Of a DNA stretch of 64,000 bases, positions 24,404-36,955 are shown in pieces. The first letter of the stretch is position 1. Each line of letters opens with the position of its first letter. The position numbers and the translations under genes were made by a program. The notes beneath the pieces were generated by a model. It saw only the letters and a program-made list of their open reading frames with translations, was not told the origin of the DNA and searched no databases. The stretch is from Cryptomeria japonica (Eukaryota > Streptophyta > Pinopsida > Cupressales > Cupressaceae), in NCBI RefSeq assembly GCF_030272615.1, contig NC_081408.1, positions 335,078,793-335,142,792 of the forward strand, written 5' to 3'.

Positions 24404-26125
24404 TCAATCAAGAAGACCAACAGAAACTAATGAAGAAATCAAGTTCTCCTGTGGAATTGCCTTTGTGAACATATCGGTAGGATTCTCACTTGTGTGAATC
24501 TTCTCAAACCATAACTGACCCTCCTCCAAAATAGTCCAGATGAAGTGGTACCTGAGCTCAATGTGCTTTGTCCTTGAATGAAAAGTAGAGTTCTTCGCAA
24601 GATGAATGGCACTCTGGCTATCAGTATACAATGGGTGATCCTCCTGTGTCTAACCCAATTCCTCCAGAAAATATTGTAACCAAATCATCTCCTTGCTGGC
24701 TTTTGTAGCAGCAACATACTCAACTTCAGTGGTTGAAAGTGCAACAACCTTTTGCAGCCTAGAAACCCAACTAACTGCATTTCCCCCTATAGTAAAAATA
24801 TACCTTGTAGTACTCCTTCGTGAATCAATATCACCCACCAGATCAGAGTCAACAAATCCACTTAGAGAAGCATTAGATCCTTTGAAACATAATGCCTTCA
24901 TAGTAGTTCCTTTCAAATACCGAAGAATCCATTTTACAGCATTCCAATGTTCCATACTCGGATTACTCATAAACCTGCTCACAACTTCCACTGCATGTGC
25001 AATATCTAGCCTTGTGCATACCATTGCATACATCAGACTGCCAACAGTTGATGAATACGGGATGTTAGACATTTTATTAACCACTTCCTGTGCCTTTGGG
25101 CACATCTCCTTAGTCAATTTGAAATGACTAGCCAAAGGTGTACTAATTGCTTTTGCATCCTGCATGCTAAATCTTTTCAACACCTTCTTTATATATTCAC
25201 TTTGGGACAAATTCAAGAGTCTATTTTTCCTATCCCGTGTAATCCTCATAATGAGAATTTGCTTAGCTGCACCCAAATCCTTCATAGCAAATGACCTAGC
25301 TAATTTTTGTTTAAGATCATTTATGTGTTCCATGTTAGAACTAGCAACAAGCATGTCATCAACATAAAGCAATAGGATAATATAACTACCATTATCCAAT
25401 CTCTTAAAATATACACAATGATTAGAATGACATCTATGATAATCGTGTTCAACCATGAAACTATCAAATTTTAAATACCATTGTCGGGGTGCTTGCTTTA
25501 GGCCATACAAACTTTTCTTCAACTTGCACACCAAGTTCTCTTTTCCTTTGACCTCATATCCCTGTGGTTGCAACATGTAAATTTCCTCCTCCAAATATCC
25601 ATGGAGAAAAGCTGTTTTCACATCTAATTGTTCAAGATGTAAATCATCTGCAGCCACAAGACTAAGTACAGTTCTAATTGAAGTCATTTTTACAATTGGA
25701 GAAAATATTTCATCATAATCTATACCCTTTTTCTGTGCAAAACCTTTTACCACAAGTCTGGCCTTATATCTTTTCTGACCTCCTTCCTCCTCCTTTAGTC
25801 AATAAACCCATTTGTTAGGCAAGGCTCTTTTTTCTGTAGGTAAAGGGACTAAGTCCCAAGTCTTATTTTTCATCAAGGAGTCCATGTCCTCTTTCATGCC
25901 TAGCTCCCACTGTTGTTTGGCATCCACTTGCATTGCTTCTTCATATTCTTCTGGTTCACCAGAATCCGTTAATAAAATAGAATACAAAGAAAGAGAAAAT
26001 ATTTCAGGGGGTCTACTTGTCCTCATAGAATGTCTAACACTTGCAGGAGTTTGTGGGACAATATGTTGTTGCTGAGCATCAGGTACCTGTGGCATTTCAT
26101 TTTTAGGAATCTCATCCAACACCAC
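24404..26125 (-). pseudogene. pol: Copia-2 reverse transcriptase and RNase H
   Basis: Sense order: acidic/Pro linker, WELGMKEDMDSLMKNKTWDLVPLP and NKWVY, then a stop near 25799, then a 367-residue open stretch (25753-24650). That stretch has FAQKKGIDYDEIFSPIVK, DVKTAFLHGYLEEEIYM, LYGLKQAPRQWY, the catalytic LLYVDDML, and RNase H motifs SGFVDSDLVGD, DSRRSTTRY and LSTTEVEYVAA. After a stop near 24650 the last part (DSQSAIHLAKN, KHIELRYHFI, NPTDMFTKAIP) runs to 24404. The normal WAGD is LVGD. This is the best-preserved RT in the window after the gypsy one, and only a few stops separate it from a continuous frame. Confidence 0.92.
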
Positions 26126-26158
26126 ATATTCTTGTTTGTCCTGTTCATGCTTCTTTTC

Positions 26159-27459
26159 CTACATCTGTTCTTTATACATAACCTTCTCATTGAATATTAC
26201 ATCTCTACTTCTAGTTATTTTCTTATTTTCAAAATTCCATAATCGATAGCCATATTCATCTATCCCATATCCAATGAAGGTACATTTATGAGATTTAGCA
26301 TCAAGCTTGGTTCTGTTTTCTTTATCAACATGGACAAAAGCTTCGCAACCAAAAGTTAAAAAAAAAAAATAATTTACCTTTTTACCAGTCCATGCCTCAT
26401 CTGGAATACCACCATCCAAAGGGGTTGAAGGTCCTCTATTTATCAAATAGGCAGCAGTATGTACAACATCTGCCCAAAAATGTAAGGGCAATCCAGCATG
26501 CAATCTCATGCTCCTCACGCGTTCCATGATAGTCCTTTTCATTCTCTCTGACACACCATTTTCTTGTGGAGTTCTTGGATCTGTCTTCTTCTTTCTAATC
26601 CCATTTAAGGAGCAGTAATCCTCAAATGCTTTGCTACAATACTCACCTCTATTATCCGATCTAAGACACTTCAACTTTTTTCCTTGAACATAATCTAGAA
26701 AGTTTCAAAAACATATGATTTTTGTTTTAGGAAATATATCCATGTTTTTCTGGTTGAGTCATCAATAAAAATAACATAATAACAAGAGCCACCAAGAGAT
26801 GATACCTAAGCCGGTCCCCATACATCTGAATGTACAAGCTCTAACTTCTCACTCTTCTTCTCTTTCCCAACCTTGAGAAATCTGACTCTTTTCTATTTAC
26901 CATAAACACAATTTTCACAGAACTCTAAATCAATCTTCTTTAGTCCCGGAAATAGATTTTTGGACTGAAGGGTTTTCATCCCTTTCTCACTCATGTGTCC
27001 AAGCCTATGGTGCCACATTATTGAATCTATTCTTGCAACATTTATTGTTGTTGTCCCTGCAGTAACTTTATCTGTAGCAGCTAGGGTAGAGTAAGTGTTA
27101 CCTATACATAGATATAATGTGCCTACCTTTGCACCTTTAGCTATTACTAATGATCCTTTAGCGACCTTCCACATGCTGTCTGAGAGGGTAACTATGCAAC
27201 CTTCACTACCTAGTTGCCCTATAGAAATTAAATTTCTTTTTAAATTAGGAACATGTCTTACCTCCTGTAGAAACTAGTCATTTCCATTCTGCAACTTGAT
27301 CTTTATCTTTCCTTTTCCCACAATTTGACAGGGCTCATCATCACCCAAATATACCTGTCCAAAATCACCTTGAACATAATCTAGAAAATATTTTCTATGG
27401 GGTGTAGCATGAAATGAAGCCCCATAATCTATTACCCAAGAATCATTAACATTATCCAA
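26159..27459 (-). pseudogene. pol: Copia-2 protease and integrase, broken
   Basis: The protease motif reads SWVIDYGASFHATP; the copia active site is DSG, so the residue after the catalytic Asp has changed to Tyr. The integrase zinc region is WHHRLGHMSEKGM...CENCVYGK, followed by a TAG. The core has HSDVWGPA then [25 protein letters not shown] and ENGVSERMKR, so the two catalytic Asp and the Glu are all present. A 171-residue open stretch (26674-26159) covers the C-terminal half with GKKVNYFFFLTFGCEAFVH. Integrase would insert the cDNA; here it is interrupted but not catalytically mutated. Confidence 0.9.
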
Positions 27460-27531
27460 ACATAAGATTAAAGCATCTTGTAAAGTATTACTTGCAACAT
27501 TAGCTTCCTTACTATCATTTTCATTTTTGTC

Positions 27532-28307
27532 TCATTCTTTGTTTTTCCGAGACCAACAATCTTTCTTTAGATGACCAGGCTTTTCGCAGTACCAACAATC
27601 TTTCTTTCCTCTAGATTGAGAGCGTCCTTTCTTTGACTTCCCTCGTGACTTCTCATTCCAAGGGCCTTTTCCTCTTTCCTTTGATCTTCCTCTATTCTCC
27701 ACATTCAAAACACTACCCAATGATGTTGGAGTCTCACCTGTGCTTTTCCTTCACATTTCCTTGCTTAGGATAACACCAACAATATCATCAAATGCCAAAG
27801 TATTTTTACCAGAGACAGAGTTACAACCATAACCAAGCTATTCCAGCTTTCTGGCAAAGAACATAAAATCAAGAGAGCCCTAACCTCTTCTGCAAAGGTA
27901 ATTTTTACCAAAGACAATTGACTGGTAATTGTATTAAATTCATTTAAGTGCTCCACTACAGATCCTCCCTCACTCATTTTCAAATTAAACAAACACTTCA
28001 TAAGAAATACCTTATTTGAAGCCGAGGGTTTCTCGTACAACTTAGCCAATGTTGCCATCAAATCTACAGCCATTTTTGCTTCTGTTATATTGAATGCTAT
28101 AGATGGTGCAAGGCACAATCGAATGGATCCTAGTGCCTTTCTATCTAAAATGTCCCACTCTTCATCTGACATTGTGGTCGGTTTCTTTGCCTTTCCTTCC
28201 AATGGCTGCCACAAATCCTTTTGATACAGGTAATCCTCCATCTACATTTTCCATAACTGATATTTCTGCCCGTTAAAATTTTTGACCTTGAATTTGGAAT
28301 CCTCCAT
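27532..28307 (-). pseudogene. gag: Copia-2 gag, broken
   Basis: ATG at 28307 opens with MEDSKFKVKNFNGQKYQLWKM, followed by a TAG, then capsid-type sequence (MEDYLYQKDLWQPL; IRLCLAPSIAFNI; CLFNLKMSEGGSVVEHLNEFN; CSLPESWNSLV) to about 27790, where the frame shifts. The zinc knuckle CWYCEKPGHLKKDCW lies at about 27550-27600, in a basic Arg/Ser/Gly-rich tail. It would package element RNA. The frameshift and stop make it non-functional as read. Confidence 0.88.
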
Positions 28308-28348
28308 TGCTCCCACTCAAATCTGAAAGTCCTGCCAATTATACCAAT

Positions 28349-28815
28349 TGTTAGGGTTTCAAGCAGATCCGAAGCAAATATGAACTAACAATTATATGTA
28401 GATTTAAATACAAAAGATAAAGGAATAAAACAGGACACAGATAACACAAAGATTTAATGTGGTTCACCCAGAATGGGTTACATCCACCATACACAGCCAT
28501 CCAATCTTTCTTATTATCTAGCAAAAATAGTACATCAACCTTACAATGGCTTAAGCATCCCAGCCACTTATAACATGCATTTTTAGGGCAACAATCAAAG
28601 TCGACCTTTTTAGGGTTTTATTACAATGTCGGTTTTCATCAACAAAAAATACCCCCAATTTTTTTTTTTCTTGGGGGCTCCCACCCCCGAACCCCCACTT
28701 TTCTCGGGGGTTGCCACCTTCGAACCCCTGCCCAGGGCTCGGCCCAGCCCCGGACCCCGGCAAGGATACGTGTTGAGTGTACAATAATTTTCTAATCAGT
28801 CGCCACATTTCAACA
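28349..28815 (-). repeat. 5' LTR of Copia-2
   Basis: 467 bp, the same length as 23801-24267. On the sense strand it is followed, after two bases, by TGGTATAATTGG, a divergent form of the tRNA-Met primer site (first six bases kept). The region 28308-28348 is the short leader before gag. Confidence 0.94.
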
Positions 28816-29728
28816 ATTAAGACACTCAATCATATCTTGAATCCTTTGTTTTTCTTGAAAAATGTTCTTAAAATGCGAGATATTTCATTCCCTAATATTC
28901 AATTTCAAATAACTTAATTTCTTAGCAATCTGAAACATACGTGACCCAAAACAAAAAGGAGTAGAATTCCACCATTTCATAAGAAGAGACAAAAAGGAAG
29001 AATCCCTAAACCACATGGGCTCAAATTTAAATGGAGACTTAAAAGAAGCCCCATCCTCAATAACTAAAAGAGAAATTGGAAAATGATCAGAACCCGAGAT
29101 CGGTAGAATAGAGGAAAAGAATTCAAAATATGAATCAATCTAATTCTCAAATAACAAAAACCAATCTAATCTCTCAGCAATCTAAGAAAAATCCCTTCTC
29201 CTACTTGTCCATATGAAAACCCCATTCTGAGACTTACAATAAAAAAGGCTCATATCAGATTTGAAATCCCCAAAGTCATCCATAATCCTTTTATTAGGGA
29301 AAACACCTTCTCTTTTCTCATCTAAATCAGTGATAGCATTAAAATCACCCCTGAAGACAATAAAGGAACCATGTCTTAAGGGAGAAGAAATCCTCTTTAA
29401 TTCACCCCATAACCTGCTCTTCCCTTGAATTCCTGACGGAGCATAAATGTTAAAAAACCAGAATTTAACCTTCGGAATCTTGCTTATAACTAAAGTCAAC
29501 ATCCAATTTGTAGCAGATGCCACTAACTGTACCTCAATATTATAATTATTCCAAAGCAGTGCCAAACCTCCTAAAGCACCACAAGCAGGAGAAGAAAGAA
29601 AATTCCACCTTCTTCAAGATGAAAAAACCAAATCAGTAGACTCCTTTGACAACTTCCATCTGGGAATTAATTAAGCATCTCTTATTAGGGGCATTTAAGC
29701 CCCTAACATTCCAAGAAATAATTCTCAT
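28816..29728 (-). pseudogene. LINE ORF2, N-terminal endonuclease part
   Basis: ATG at 29728 gives MRIISWNVRGLNAPNKRC, the usual start of plant L1 ORF2. The APE-type endonuclease core includes NIYAPSGIQGKSRLWGEL and FRGDFNAITDLDEKREG, with the catalytic GDFN, and ends in NGVFIWTSRRRDFS. This enzyme nicks target DNA to start target-primed reverse transcription. Downstream reading continues to 28816, where Copia-2 interrupts and the RT part resumes at 23800. Stops, for example near 29180, break the frame. Confidence 0.9.
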
Positions 29729-29856
29729 TGTCCTCAAGGGGAGGTCGAAGCTCCCCTCTTCCCATTAATTAGATAATTTTTGCTTTCCCCAAAGCAACCT
29801 TGCAAATTATGTTTCACAGCCTTTGATCTTGTCATAGGAGGAATAGTTTCAGATCT

Positions 29857-31598
29857 TTAACTCTTCTTTCTTTTAACACTTACATGAGTTAGGCATGCTT
29901 TCTTAGGCCTACCAAGAGAAACTGAATGCCTCCCTTGCCCACCAGTAGGAGAAAGGGACAGTCTTTTGAATTTCATCATCAATTTCCATTTGAGTCTTAA
30001 TATTATCTGGAGGCCTACCTCTCCCAGGAGAAACCACTGATGGTGAAAAAACCAGAGTTGTTTGGACAATTGGTAAATTCTTAATTGAACAAATAACTCT
30101 ATCAGTACCCTCATCCATCTGATGTGAATGATTATTAAAAATATCATTTACTTGCTGAACTAGATTCTCATTTGGTATAATAACAGGGACAACCTCTAAT
30201 GGATTACTATTCCCTAAGGAAGATTCATTAGCCATATTAATTCATCATTTAGTGGGGAATTATTAGACACAAAATTCTCAATTTCTTGAACTAAAGAAGC
30301 ATCATTAGGAAAACCTATGGCAGGTACCTATTTAATAGTTTCCATATCAACCACTACATTTTTTTCTAAATTCACATTCTTTGAAGAATCCAAAACCTCC
30401 TTATGAGTGCATGAAGACAAATTTCCATCCTTACCCTTTATGGGATTATTTGGCATCTTAGGGAAATCTATTGTCAATGGATGATCTACTCCATTTATCG
30501 AGGGATTACCATTCATCACTATACCCTCATTATTAGAAAATATCTTTAGTAAAGATGAAAGTGAGACTGAACCCGAAGTGCGATCATTTGGTTTCCTAGA
30601 ACTATGACACAATGGATTATTTTCAAGATTAATGTGACCTCTTTCTACCAATTTATGCGAAGAGACATTTCCACATCCTTCAACCGAAGGTCCCACCGAC
30701 AAACTATCTTTATTAAGGGATTTAGGGATAGAGCCAAGGACCTGCTGGTTTTTCTTAAAATCTATATGTAACAGAGCATCCAAAAGTAAAGGAGACTTAA
30801 GAAGCTCCATATCTAATTTCTCAATTGATTGGTGCCAAATACCATCATGAGACTTGATATTACAAGTATGGGGGCAAACATTGTTAGGGTTAATAAGAAC
30901 ACAAATTTTTACCAGAACCTCCCCCTCCACAAAGTCCATTTTAGATGTTAAAAAAGTTCTAATAGTATTTCCAATTTGCTCAAGAACTCGAGATCCATAA
31001 ATTCAAAAGGAATTTTAGGTAAACCAAACCAGAAAGGAATAAGTTTTGAACTAGCAGGAACAAAAAAAGGTTTCCAAGCTGTAATTGAAATTAAATGTTT
31101 TCCAAACCAATGATGTGAAGTTCTTAATACCTCATCTCTAAAAGAAGGAGAATCAAAGACAATAATAAAAGCATTCATAGACAATAATTGAAAATAATGC
31201 ATATCCCCCCATCTTTTGTACAATTTATGATAAAGCTTTAACAAACTAATTTGATCACCCCAAATTTCCCCAGAAATAGCATTCATATGCAAACAATTCA
31301 CTTTCTTATCGACATCGAAACCTAGAAGATTGATACAAGGGATAGGAGCCCAAACCTATGATGAAGAAACCCCCGATAAAATAGGATCAGTAGGTATCAT
31401 ACTTACCTTTTCCGGACTAGCTTCCTTGAGGTTCACATTTACCTTATTTATCACTTGCTGTGAAGAAACAGAAACCCTAGTCGCAGTCTCCTTATTTGCC
31501 AAGCCAACAACCCTAGCAAACATTCGTTGATTGCCCAGATCCAAAGACCATTTCCCCAAAAATCCCTTCAATTGCTTCTCATAATTCTCTTGATTCAC
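29857..31598 (-). pseudogene. LINE ORF1 (DUF4283-type RNA-binding protein), broken
   Basis: The start at 31598 reads MNQENYEKQLKGFLGKW. After a frame break, a DUF4283-type domain follows (31301-30948) with FIIVFDSPSFRDEVLRTSHHWFGKH, ITAWKPFFVPASS and PFWFGLPKIPFEFMD. These Trp/Pro landmarks mark the nucleic-acid-binding N-terminal domain of plant L1 ORF1. A long low-complexity Ser/Asn-rich tail (30939-30328) and a Gly/Arg-Pro end (GRGRPPDN) near 30000 complete it. It would chaperone LINE RNA. Several indels and stops make it a pseudogene. Confidence 0.8.
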
Positions 31599-31640
31599 AC
31601 CATTATTAAAATGCCCTCAAGTGAATCTCCTTCCATTGTT

Positions 31641-34600
31641 ATTCTGCCTCCATGCCACACAACATCTGTTCTAAAAGAAGCCTTGAAAGTATTTTGAAAC
31701 TAGCTGAAAAACCTTGTTCTTTCCACTCCGGTTCTTTCCACTCAGGTTTACTTGTATTGCCATGTCCTTCCATCTATCATTTGTGTAGACCTACTGCGGA
31801 ACATGAGGCAGGTCTTCCCAGCCCACATCTTCCCATGAACCCAAATGCCTTCTATCAGCCATTTCCGATCGTAATTATTATTCTGATTAAATTAAATTTT
31901 ACATATATGCACAATCTGGAGTTATTTGAATCTGTGACTGTTTGAAGGAAATTCTCCAAAATATTTCTTTAATGGGTGTCCCTACCCTAATTCAAATCTC
32001 TTGTTTTAGGGCATGAATAGGGAGGATGCACAGTTTCACAGGTGTTCACTTAAAAAACCCTAATTTTGTCTGAGATAAATGCTAAGCAGTTTTATTTCCA
32101 TTTCCACTGTAAACAGGTAGTTTTAATTCCTGAGGCTAGTATACTGATAACTGAAGCAACAAAAAATTATTTATAAGTGCGAAGAAGTCCAATCTAGTGA
32201 CGCTTCTGCAGGGGAATTTTCTTCTTCTTTGAAGCTTGATTGACCATATGTTAAAGCCAAAAAAGATCAATGTTGCACTTCAATTTGGACCAAAGCATTG
32301 AAGATCAGGTTGCTGTTGAGAAATGGAAAGCACACATTCTTATAGAATTTCATTGAAGGGCTGATTGGACTTGAAATTTCATAAAATCTCTATCCATTTT
32401 GCAGGATTGATGATGAGTCACTATTTCAAAGAAGCCCATCCAAATTCTCGGGCATGATTAGCATAATTTGTTGGAATCTCTCTTAACAATCATCGGGACC
32501 CAGGATTGTACAAATTTTAAACTAGTTAATAATTCTTTTATAAATCTTCATATAATTAGGTAACTTTTAGTTAGATTGAAATACATATAACTTTGCCACG
32601 TTTAGGTGATGATCATATAACCAACCACATGAAATTATTATTAATAAATGAAAACAAATATTGAAGTCTTTAAACATTTTAATGACTTTCTACATTAAGA
32701 TTTTATAATATTTATTTTAAAAAATTGATTTCACATATTCTAGTCTTAGATTTATTTATAAGTTAAATGACGAAACTAATATCATAAGGGAAAAAAATAC
32801 TCTCAAAGTCACAAAATTTTGTAAAAGGTTGTGATTAATTAAATATATATTTTTTTAGTTTGACACAATCAAAAAATTAATTTTTAGGAACTCTTTTATA
32901 AATAAGGTCCTCTAGGAAGTAATTTAACAAAAAGATATTCTAACCACCAAAACAAAGAAATTTGATTTTTTTCATGATACCTTATATTCCTACTCAAAAT
33001 TGTTAGTATTTTAAAATCACATTAAAAAATCATGTAGAAACAACAAAAATAGGTGTGCACATTCACCATATTTATAAAAAACTTCTACCAACCAAATTTC
33101 GAACAAAAGGTACACATTGAAATATTTTAATGCCCAATGTTTTAGGTCAAGTAACTAACATGGGATTAAAAATAATATTTTCTAGCCAATTGAAAGGTCC
33201 TCAACCATTGCAAATATGGAAAATATATAGGTTCTAAACAACTATTATCCTTGAGAATAATATTGACGAGGATCAAAAGAAATGATTAAATGCTATAGTA
33301 ATATTTCACTAAGATTTTAGATGAAATTGATTAGTGATTATGTGCATGATTTCGTATCCTTTTTAAATTACATTGTTTTGGTTATAACTATTACATGGAT
33401 CTATTAACATGTGAGATCAAGTGTATAGGATATTTCCATGGCCAATAGAATAGACTTGTCATAAAAAAACCCTAATGTAAATATAGTTGTGATACCCACC
33501 TATAGTCTATCTAAAGGTATTGTAGTCCCAATGTAGTTGGATTATGTGATGTGGTTCAATAAATAGTTTTATGTGATTTTGTGATGTCTTAAGTCTTTAA
33601 ATTGGATTTTTGAAATTGTACTAGCATCCTTGTTCTTATTTTGGGATTTATCCTTCTAGGTAATTATAAAGGGTTCTAAATAACATTTTAAAAGTGTTTT
33701 CATGGATTTTAGAGTCCTAAGGTGGGTATCTATATGTTGTGTACTTTTTTAACCTATTATTTAAGACTTAGGCCAAGATATGACACTTATTAAGTGCCCC
33801 TTAAAAGGTTTGATGAAATTAATATTTGAGGGTTGGTGTCATGACTTTTCACACTCCACTCCCATTCTACATTTATCAGCTCAAGAAACCCACAAGGTCT
33901 CTCATTCGTGTGTGACACCTTTTATAGGTCTTTGATGTAATGATTTTAAAAAGTACAGTGCTCCTCCCAATGTCTCACTCATGTGTAAGCACTTGTGTGA
34001 GGATGTTCTTGGTATTGAATTGGAGGGTGACAAGTGTCACCTCCTTATTCAAGGAATTCAAATTTTAATTCATATTTATGATTCCATGAAAGATGATGTG
34101 ATGTTTCCTCTTTTGGTTCATATTTTATAATTTTCTAGAATTAGAGAGTATGGTGTAAGGGAAGGAAGACTCTCAATCTCCTTCAAGCATTTCCTATAAT
34201 TCCTCCTTGGTTATGTGTGTATAATTTTAGCTTCTTAACTATGTAGATTCTCATTAGGATCTTTATTATGTTAACATAGAAATATTATTCGTTATGGTCA
34301 ATGCATAAAAATGGTTGATAATAGTTAATTTTATTCATTTTAAAAGTATTATGGAAGAAGAGAGGTTATACCTGGGTAAGTGCACAAAGATGGTAGTAAA
34401 AAAGGGGGTATAAGTGGAGACTTTTTTTTTTTTTTTCTAAAATCAGGTGAACTTGAACTTGGAGGCAAAATTTGAAAGTCATCTACTCAAGATATGAAGA
34501 TAATAAAAGAATAAATATTGTAGTATTATGAATCTAGTTTCCAAACAAATAAAATTTTTCAAAATTGGATAAGATTAAGGGGTTCAAATCCTTCGCGCAC
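31641..34600. other. AT-rich spacer, probably old unrecognised repeat DNA
   Basis: About 3 kb between the LINE 5' end and the next structured region. There is no open frame with domain character and no clear LTR pair. The stretch 33470-34260 has the feel of a decayed LTR (short direct phrases, a poly-T run of over 15 at 34423-34437), but I cannot pair it with anything. Confidence 0.35.
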
Positions 34601-35224
34601 GAAAAATAGACCCTCATTTTTTTGAAAAACATAACATAGTGTCTGACATGTGCATCAAAAAATTCATAGTTAGATTTAGTATTTTGGCAAATCCTTTGGT
34701 AGAAAGATAGTTAAGAGTGAGAACTAGAAGATGTGTATTTGTTTGTAATTTTTTGTTGAGTATTTTGTTTTTTATGATTTTCCCAATCGAGCACATCCTG
34801 AAAATTAGGTACATATTCCTGTGCAAAGCATAAGTTGCACTAAACAAATCTAAAATAAAATTTATTTTTGAATTTGTAAAGATTCAAGTGCACTACAATA
34901 ATATGCAAAGTTTTAAAAATTTGGATATGTATATCAAAAGTAATTAAAAAAATGGCGGACCTATGTCTATGAGAACTATGGAGACACTGGTAAAAGAAAT
35001 TCAATAATAATATGTTATTATTGTTCAAATTTAAAAAAAATTATATGGTTAGAAAGCTCAGAAGATGGGTAAAACTATGGTGGAAATTTTAGAAATACCC
35101 ACTTGATGAAGTGTAAACCTAATGATGACAAAGTCGAGAAACCAAGTTGATAAAATAAAACATATCAAAAAGGAGGGAAATGGAGGGAAATCAAACTTCC
35201 AAATGATAGATTTGTCATCCAGGC
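34601..35224. other. AT-rich spacer, nothing recognised
   Basis: Only short chance open frames occur. No repeat pair or RNA gene seen. Confidence 0.35.
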
Positions 35225-35730
35225 CTATTTCCAAGCTAAAATAGTCAAAAGTGTGTATAGGGTACCTATGGTATTAAAAGCACGTACGGGGCACTTATGG
35301 TGTAAGAAGCATGTACGCTCTATCTTAACTATAAACAACATATACGCGCTACGTTTGTTTAAATTTTGGGAGTGTGTATAATATGATATTGTATATATAA
35401 TATGTGTATATACATATAATATAGAATTTTTATATATAATATATAATATATGATATATATATATGTATATAATAATATATAATATATTAAGTATATATAT
35501 ACATATATGTGTGTGTATGTAAGTGTATTGTCTCCCCCTCTCAAGCACGTACAAGGTGCCTCTCTTTCTCTCCCTCTCATTCTCTCTCTTTATCTCTCTC
35601 TCTCTCCCTCCCTCTCCCTCTCTCCCCTTATCCCTTCCTCGATACCCCATCCCTCTCTCTCTTCTTCTCCCCCTCCCTCCCTTCATATCCCACTGCAACT
35701 GTGTCTACACTTCTATATAAGTAAGTGAAT
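35225..35730 (+). repeat. Diverged left-end copy: GTACG motifs, TA-rich and CT-rich tracts, splice leader
   Basis: It carries GCACGTACGGGGCACTTATGG (35280-35300), GCATGTACGCTC and ATATACGCGCTACG, the same motif set found at 37832-38100 and 45175-45345. A TATA-rich tract (35390-35505) and a TC-rich tract (35527-35695) follow. It ends with TGTGTCTACACTTCTAT and a GTAAGTGAATTT donor-like site (35701-35732), which recurs at 38178-38224. Open frames in the TC tract are low-complexity artefacts. Confidence 0.55.
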
Positions 35731-36459
35731 TTATTTCTTGTCTGGAACTTCCTCTTTGATTTATATCATGTATGCTCTCCTAAGAAAATTGACAGATGGA
35801 TTTGTGTGTTTATATTGAATAGGAGGAAGAAGGGTCTAAAATTGAACCATGGGTGCATTACCATGACAAAAAAGGAAACCTGCAGCAATATCCTTATCGA
35901 ATATGTTTTTAATGAGCAGAGAAAATATGGAAAATAGTATCAACAAAGCAAAATAATGAGTCAGACTACCTACAATATGTTTTTTAGAAGGAAACAATTG
36001 GTAGGAAGAGAAAGAGGGAGAGTAACATAGATGATGTCATAGGGAATGATAGTGGTGGGTATGCGAGAGTTCCCATGCTGTTACACAACGTCTCTCATCT
36101 AAAGAAATTGAAGTTTGTTGTAAGCATGGAAATGGTAGTATATGATGACCATCACTTGTCAAAAGGTTTGGAAGGGTACATACCCATGAAAGAAATCAAG
36201 TGTGTAATTCCTATAGTCACAATCAAGATCAGTCCTATAGCCTTGCAAATTTAAGAGCATCATATGTTTTAGAAAGGTAGTACTCTTAGGGTTAGGTCAA
36301 GCTCTTACACTTAATTTTTAGGGAAGCCTCATTGTTTGTTCACCTGGAGTCTTTCTTATGCTGACAATGATCTAACTTAGCTATATCAAAACTAAACTAT
36401 CGATGTTCTAATGTATGATTTTCTATTCATAACTTTAAATAATATATCATTTTATTAGC
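35731..36459 (+). other. Unrecognised segment with one open stretch
   Basis: After the donor-like site at 35721 there is an acceptor-like AATAG at 35818-35822. About 75 codons near 36020-36253 are open (GGYARVPMLLHNVSHLKKLK...EIKCVIPIVTIKISP) without a start or a known domain. It could be a decayed exon of the same transposon family, but the evidence is thin. Confidence 0.3.
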
Positions 36460-36955
36460 CCGCCATATGACCCCTTAGGCATCATTAAAGGTCATATTGT
36501 TTCCTAAGAGGTCATATGGTGTCCTATGACCCCTTAGGACACCATATGGTGTCGTTATGTGTCTTATGGTGTCCTATGACCCCTAGGACACCTTGTGACC
36601 CCTTAGGACACCATATGGTGTCATTAGGGGTCATATGGTGTCCTAAGGGGTCATATGGTCTCCTACAATCCCTTAGGACACCACTTGACCCCTTAAGACT
36701 CCATATGGTGTGGTTATGGGTCGTATGGTGTCCTAAGAGGTCATATAGTATTCTATGACCCCTTAGGACACCATTTGGTGTCATTATGGGTTGTATGGTG
36801 TGCTAAGGGGTCATATGGTGTCCTATGACCCCTTAGGACTCTATATGACCTCTTATGTGTTGTTATGGGTCATATGGTGTCCTAAGGAGTCATATGGTGT
36901 CCTATGACCCCTTAGAGCACATGCATGGATCCCTAGGATACCATATGACCCTAGA
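36460..36955. repeat. Palindromic satellite of GGTGTCCTAAGGGGTCAT units in both orientations
   Basis: The phrase GGTGTCCTAAGGGGTCATAT and its reverse complement alternate about every 20-40 bases for ~500 bp, often joined as TATGACCCCTTAGGACACCATATGG. Each junction is itself a short palindrome. The open frames on both strands here are by-products of the repeat. Confidence 0.9.

Larger units (their letters stand above)
23801..28815 (-). mobile_element. Copia-2: Ty1/copia retrotransposon inserted in the LINE
   Basis: The element is 5015 bp on the minus strand with two 467-bp LTRs and a perfect 5-bp target duplication. Sense-strand order is gag, protease, integrase, RT, RNase H. The LTRs differ at about 16 of ~300 compared bases, so it is younger than Copia-1. 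Damage is moderate: several stops, a gag frameshift and a changed protease motif. The RT-RNase H frame is still open for 367 residues and the integrase core keeps its catalytic residues. Confidence 0.95.
13419..31640 (-). mobile_element. L1-type LINE retrotransposon split by two Copia insertions
   Basis: Reading the minus strand from right to left gives ORF1 (31598-29857), ORF2 endonuclease (29728-28816), reverse transcriptase (23800-22163), then the zf-RVT and RNase H end of ORF2 (15600-13933) and a ~440-base 3' UTR. Removing Copia-1 (15601-22162), Copia-2 (23801-28815) and one copy of each target duplication leaves about 6.5 kb of collinear L1 sequence, a normal length for a plant LINE. T-rich sequence at 13421-13487 on the plus strand fits its poly(A) tail. 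The 5' edge near 31640 is approximate and no flanking duplication was identified. Confidence 0.85.

Noticed and set aside
32460-35220. Possible host gene or ncRNA in the AT-rich spacer
   Set aside because: No open frame, splice pattern, domain or structured RNA motif could be supported.
35225-35728. Several overlapping open frames on both strands
   Set aside because: Low-complexity TA- and TC-repeat translations.
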